From [Clostridium] citroniae WAL-17108 (lineage in GTDB: Bacteria; Bacillota; Clostridia; Lachnospirales; Lachnospiraceae), in contig NZ_JH376428.1 in the NCBI RefSeq assembly GCF_000233455.1, forward strand, positions 1 to 64,000: 64,000 bases of DNA, written 5' to 3'. The number at the start of each line of letters is the position of its first letter. Position 1 is the stretch's first letter. Below are positions 63,248 to 64,000 of the stretch, in pieces. The position numbers and the translations under genes are program-made. The notes beneath the pieces were generated by a model. It searched no databases, had not been told where the DNA came from, and worked only from the letters and a program-made list of their open reading frames with translations.

Positions 63248-64000
63248 AAAATCCCATTAACCAGCTGGTCCACCGGTACACCTATGACCTGCGGCTGAAG
63301 ACAAAACTCATCATATCCCATATCATCCTGATCCTTCTGCCCACAGCAGTGCTGTCAGGTTTCTTTTTCCTGCGTATTTACGGGATCGTGATGAAGGACA
63401 ACATACGCTCCGAGCAGGTACTCTCCTCCCAGACAGTCAACTCCATCGAGAACCTGATGTCCCATGTGGCTTCCTCCTCGGATACCATCACCAACTCCCT
63501 GTTTGTGCAGGATATCTTCCGTATCCCCACCGACATAGCAGGAAACAGGACCATTACCACCTCGCGGATGAACAGCCTGTTCCACCTGGCCCAGAACATC
63601 ACGGATACATCCCTGATCACGGATGTGAAGATATACTATGATGACAAGGCTTACAACGACCTTATGCAGTACAACCGGGTGGGAAATGCCCTGTTCATCC
63701 CCATGTCCTCCATTTCCAGCAGCTACTGGTATGGGATCTACAGCTCCTCCGACCGCATCCACCTGCTCTGCCCGGAGCTTTACCTGACACCGGACGAAGC
63801 GGAAAAGAACGGGAAACTGGCTTATATTACAAGGATCCCCTACACAAACGCCGATCAGATGCCGGCCGGCTCCAACACCGCTTCCGCCTATGTGGCGGTC
63901 TATCTGTCCCGGTCAGCCTTTGACGATGTGCTGAGAAAGGATGCCACGGTAAGGGATGAGGCTGCATTTATCATCAATGAACGTGATGTGATCGTGTCGG
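63244..64000 (+). CDS. YesM-type sensor histidine kinase (cut by right edge)
   Basis: N-terminal 252 residues of a membrane kinase. A helix at about 20-45 (LIISHIILILLPTAVLSGFF) is followed by a large extracellular sensing domain (VLSSQTVNSIENLMSHVASS, then ITNSLFVQDIFRIP) typical of YesM/LytS-like kinases with a dCACHE-like domain. HAMP, His-kinase and ATPase domains should lie beyond the window. ATG 63244 overlaps the regulator stop, so the two are translationally coupled. The ligand is probably a sugar bound by the divergent lipoprotein; this is an inference. Confidence 0.88.
   Translation, partial: MKNPINQLVHRYTYDLRLKTKLIISHIILILLPTAVLSGFFFLRIYGIVMKDNIRSEQVLSSQTVNSIENLMSHVASSSDTITNSLFVQDIFRIPTDIAGNRTITTSRMNSLFHLAQNITDTSLITDVKIYYDDKAYNDLMQYNRVGNALFIPMSSISSSYWYGIYSSSDRIHLLCPELYLTPDEAEKNGKLAYITRIPYTNADQMPAGSNTASAYVAVYLSRSAFDDVLRKDATVRDEAAFIINERDVIVS

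Overview
The window looks like chromosome of a spore-forming, gut-type Lachnospiraceae close to Enterocloster or the Clostridium bolteae/clostridioforme group. This is inferred from gene content, not from a database search. Supporting content: a gap-pgk-tpiA-gpmI operon, a nifS-nifU-mnmA cluster, a BclA-like collagen glycoprotein, a SpoVB-type flippase, a Csp-type subtilase, an AmmeMemoRadiSam pair, TPP and tetrahydrofolate riboswitches, and a YesN-type two-component system.

Region 1 (1 to about 9,584) is a decayed, AT-richer mobile island. It holds the end of an IS1182-type transposase, a frameshifted tyrosine integrase, the wreck of a YefM/YoeB-type toxin-antitoxin pair, an IS66 transposase remnant, fragments of genes typical of Tn1549-like conjugative elements, an XRE regulator with a clear promoter-operator, a gamma-glutamylcyclotransferase-like gene with two amber stops, and a Fic gene with an early in-frame stop. 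The island ends inside a chromosomal ABC exporter gene, exactly at its Walker B aspartate.

Region 2 (9,585-25,900) is ordinary chromosome. It has the truncated exporter, a LysR regulator divergent from a CPA2-type antiporter, the glycolytic operon, a PHP phosphatase, a PGRP-type amidase, an ECF sigma factor with an RsiV-like anti-sigma protein, two small proteins, a 5'-nucleotidase-type phosphoesterase and an AI-2E family transporter.

Region 3 (25,900-46,850) starts with a Csp-type subtilase broken by a 271-bp MITE-like element flanked by TA; a second, shorter copy lies at 20,922-21,064. Next come tRNA-Ser, a secreted protein, a cell-wall amidase coupled to mnmA-nifU-nifS, two MATE exporters, an orphan TRAP membrane pair, a SpoVB-like flippase, a HAD phosphatase, a GltD-like oxidoreductase, a folate ECF S-component under a THF riboswitch, a metallo-hydrolase, a PAP2 phosphatase and a PTS IIC-like permease.

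Region 4 (46,850-64,000) has a 1,564-residue PAS/GGDEF/EAL protein, a TPP-riboswitch operon for thiamine-precursor uptake (MTH1187-like protein, permease, binding lipoprotein, ATPase), the BclA-like protein, the AmmeMemoRadiSam genes, an SLC13/ArsB-type permease, an HPr-like protein without its active-site histidine, and a sugar-binding lipoprotein divergent from a YesN/YesM two-component system. The kinase runs off the right edge.

No CRISPR array, rRNA or prophage was seen.
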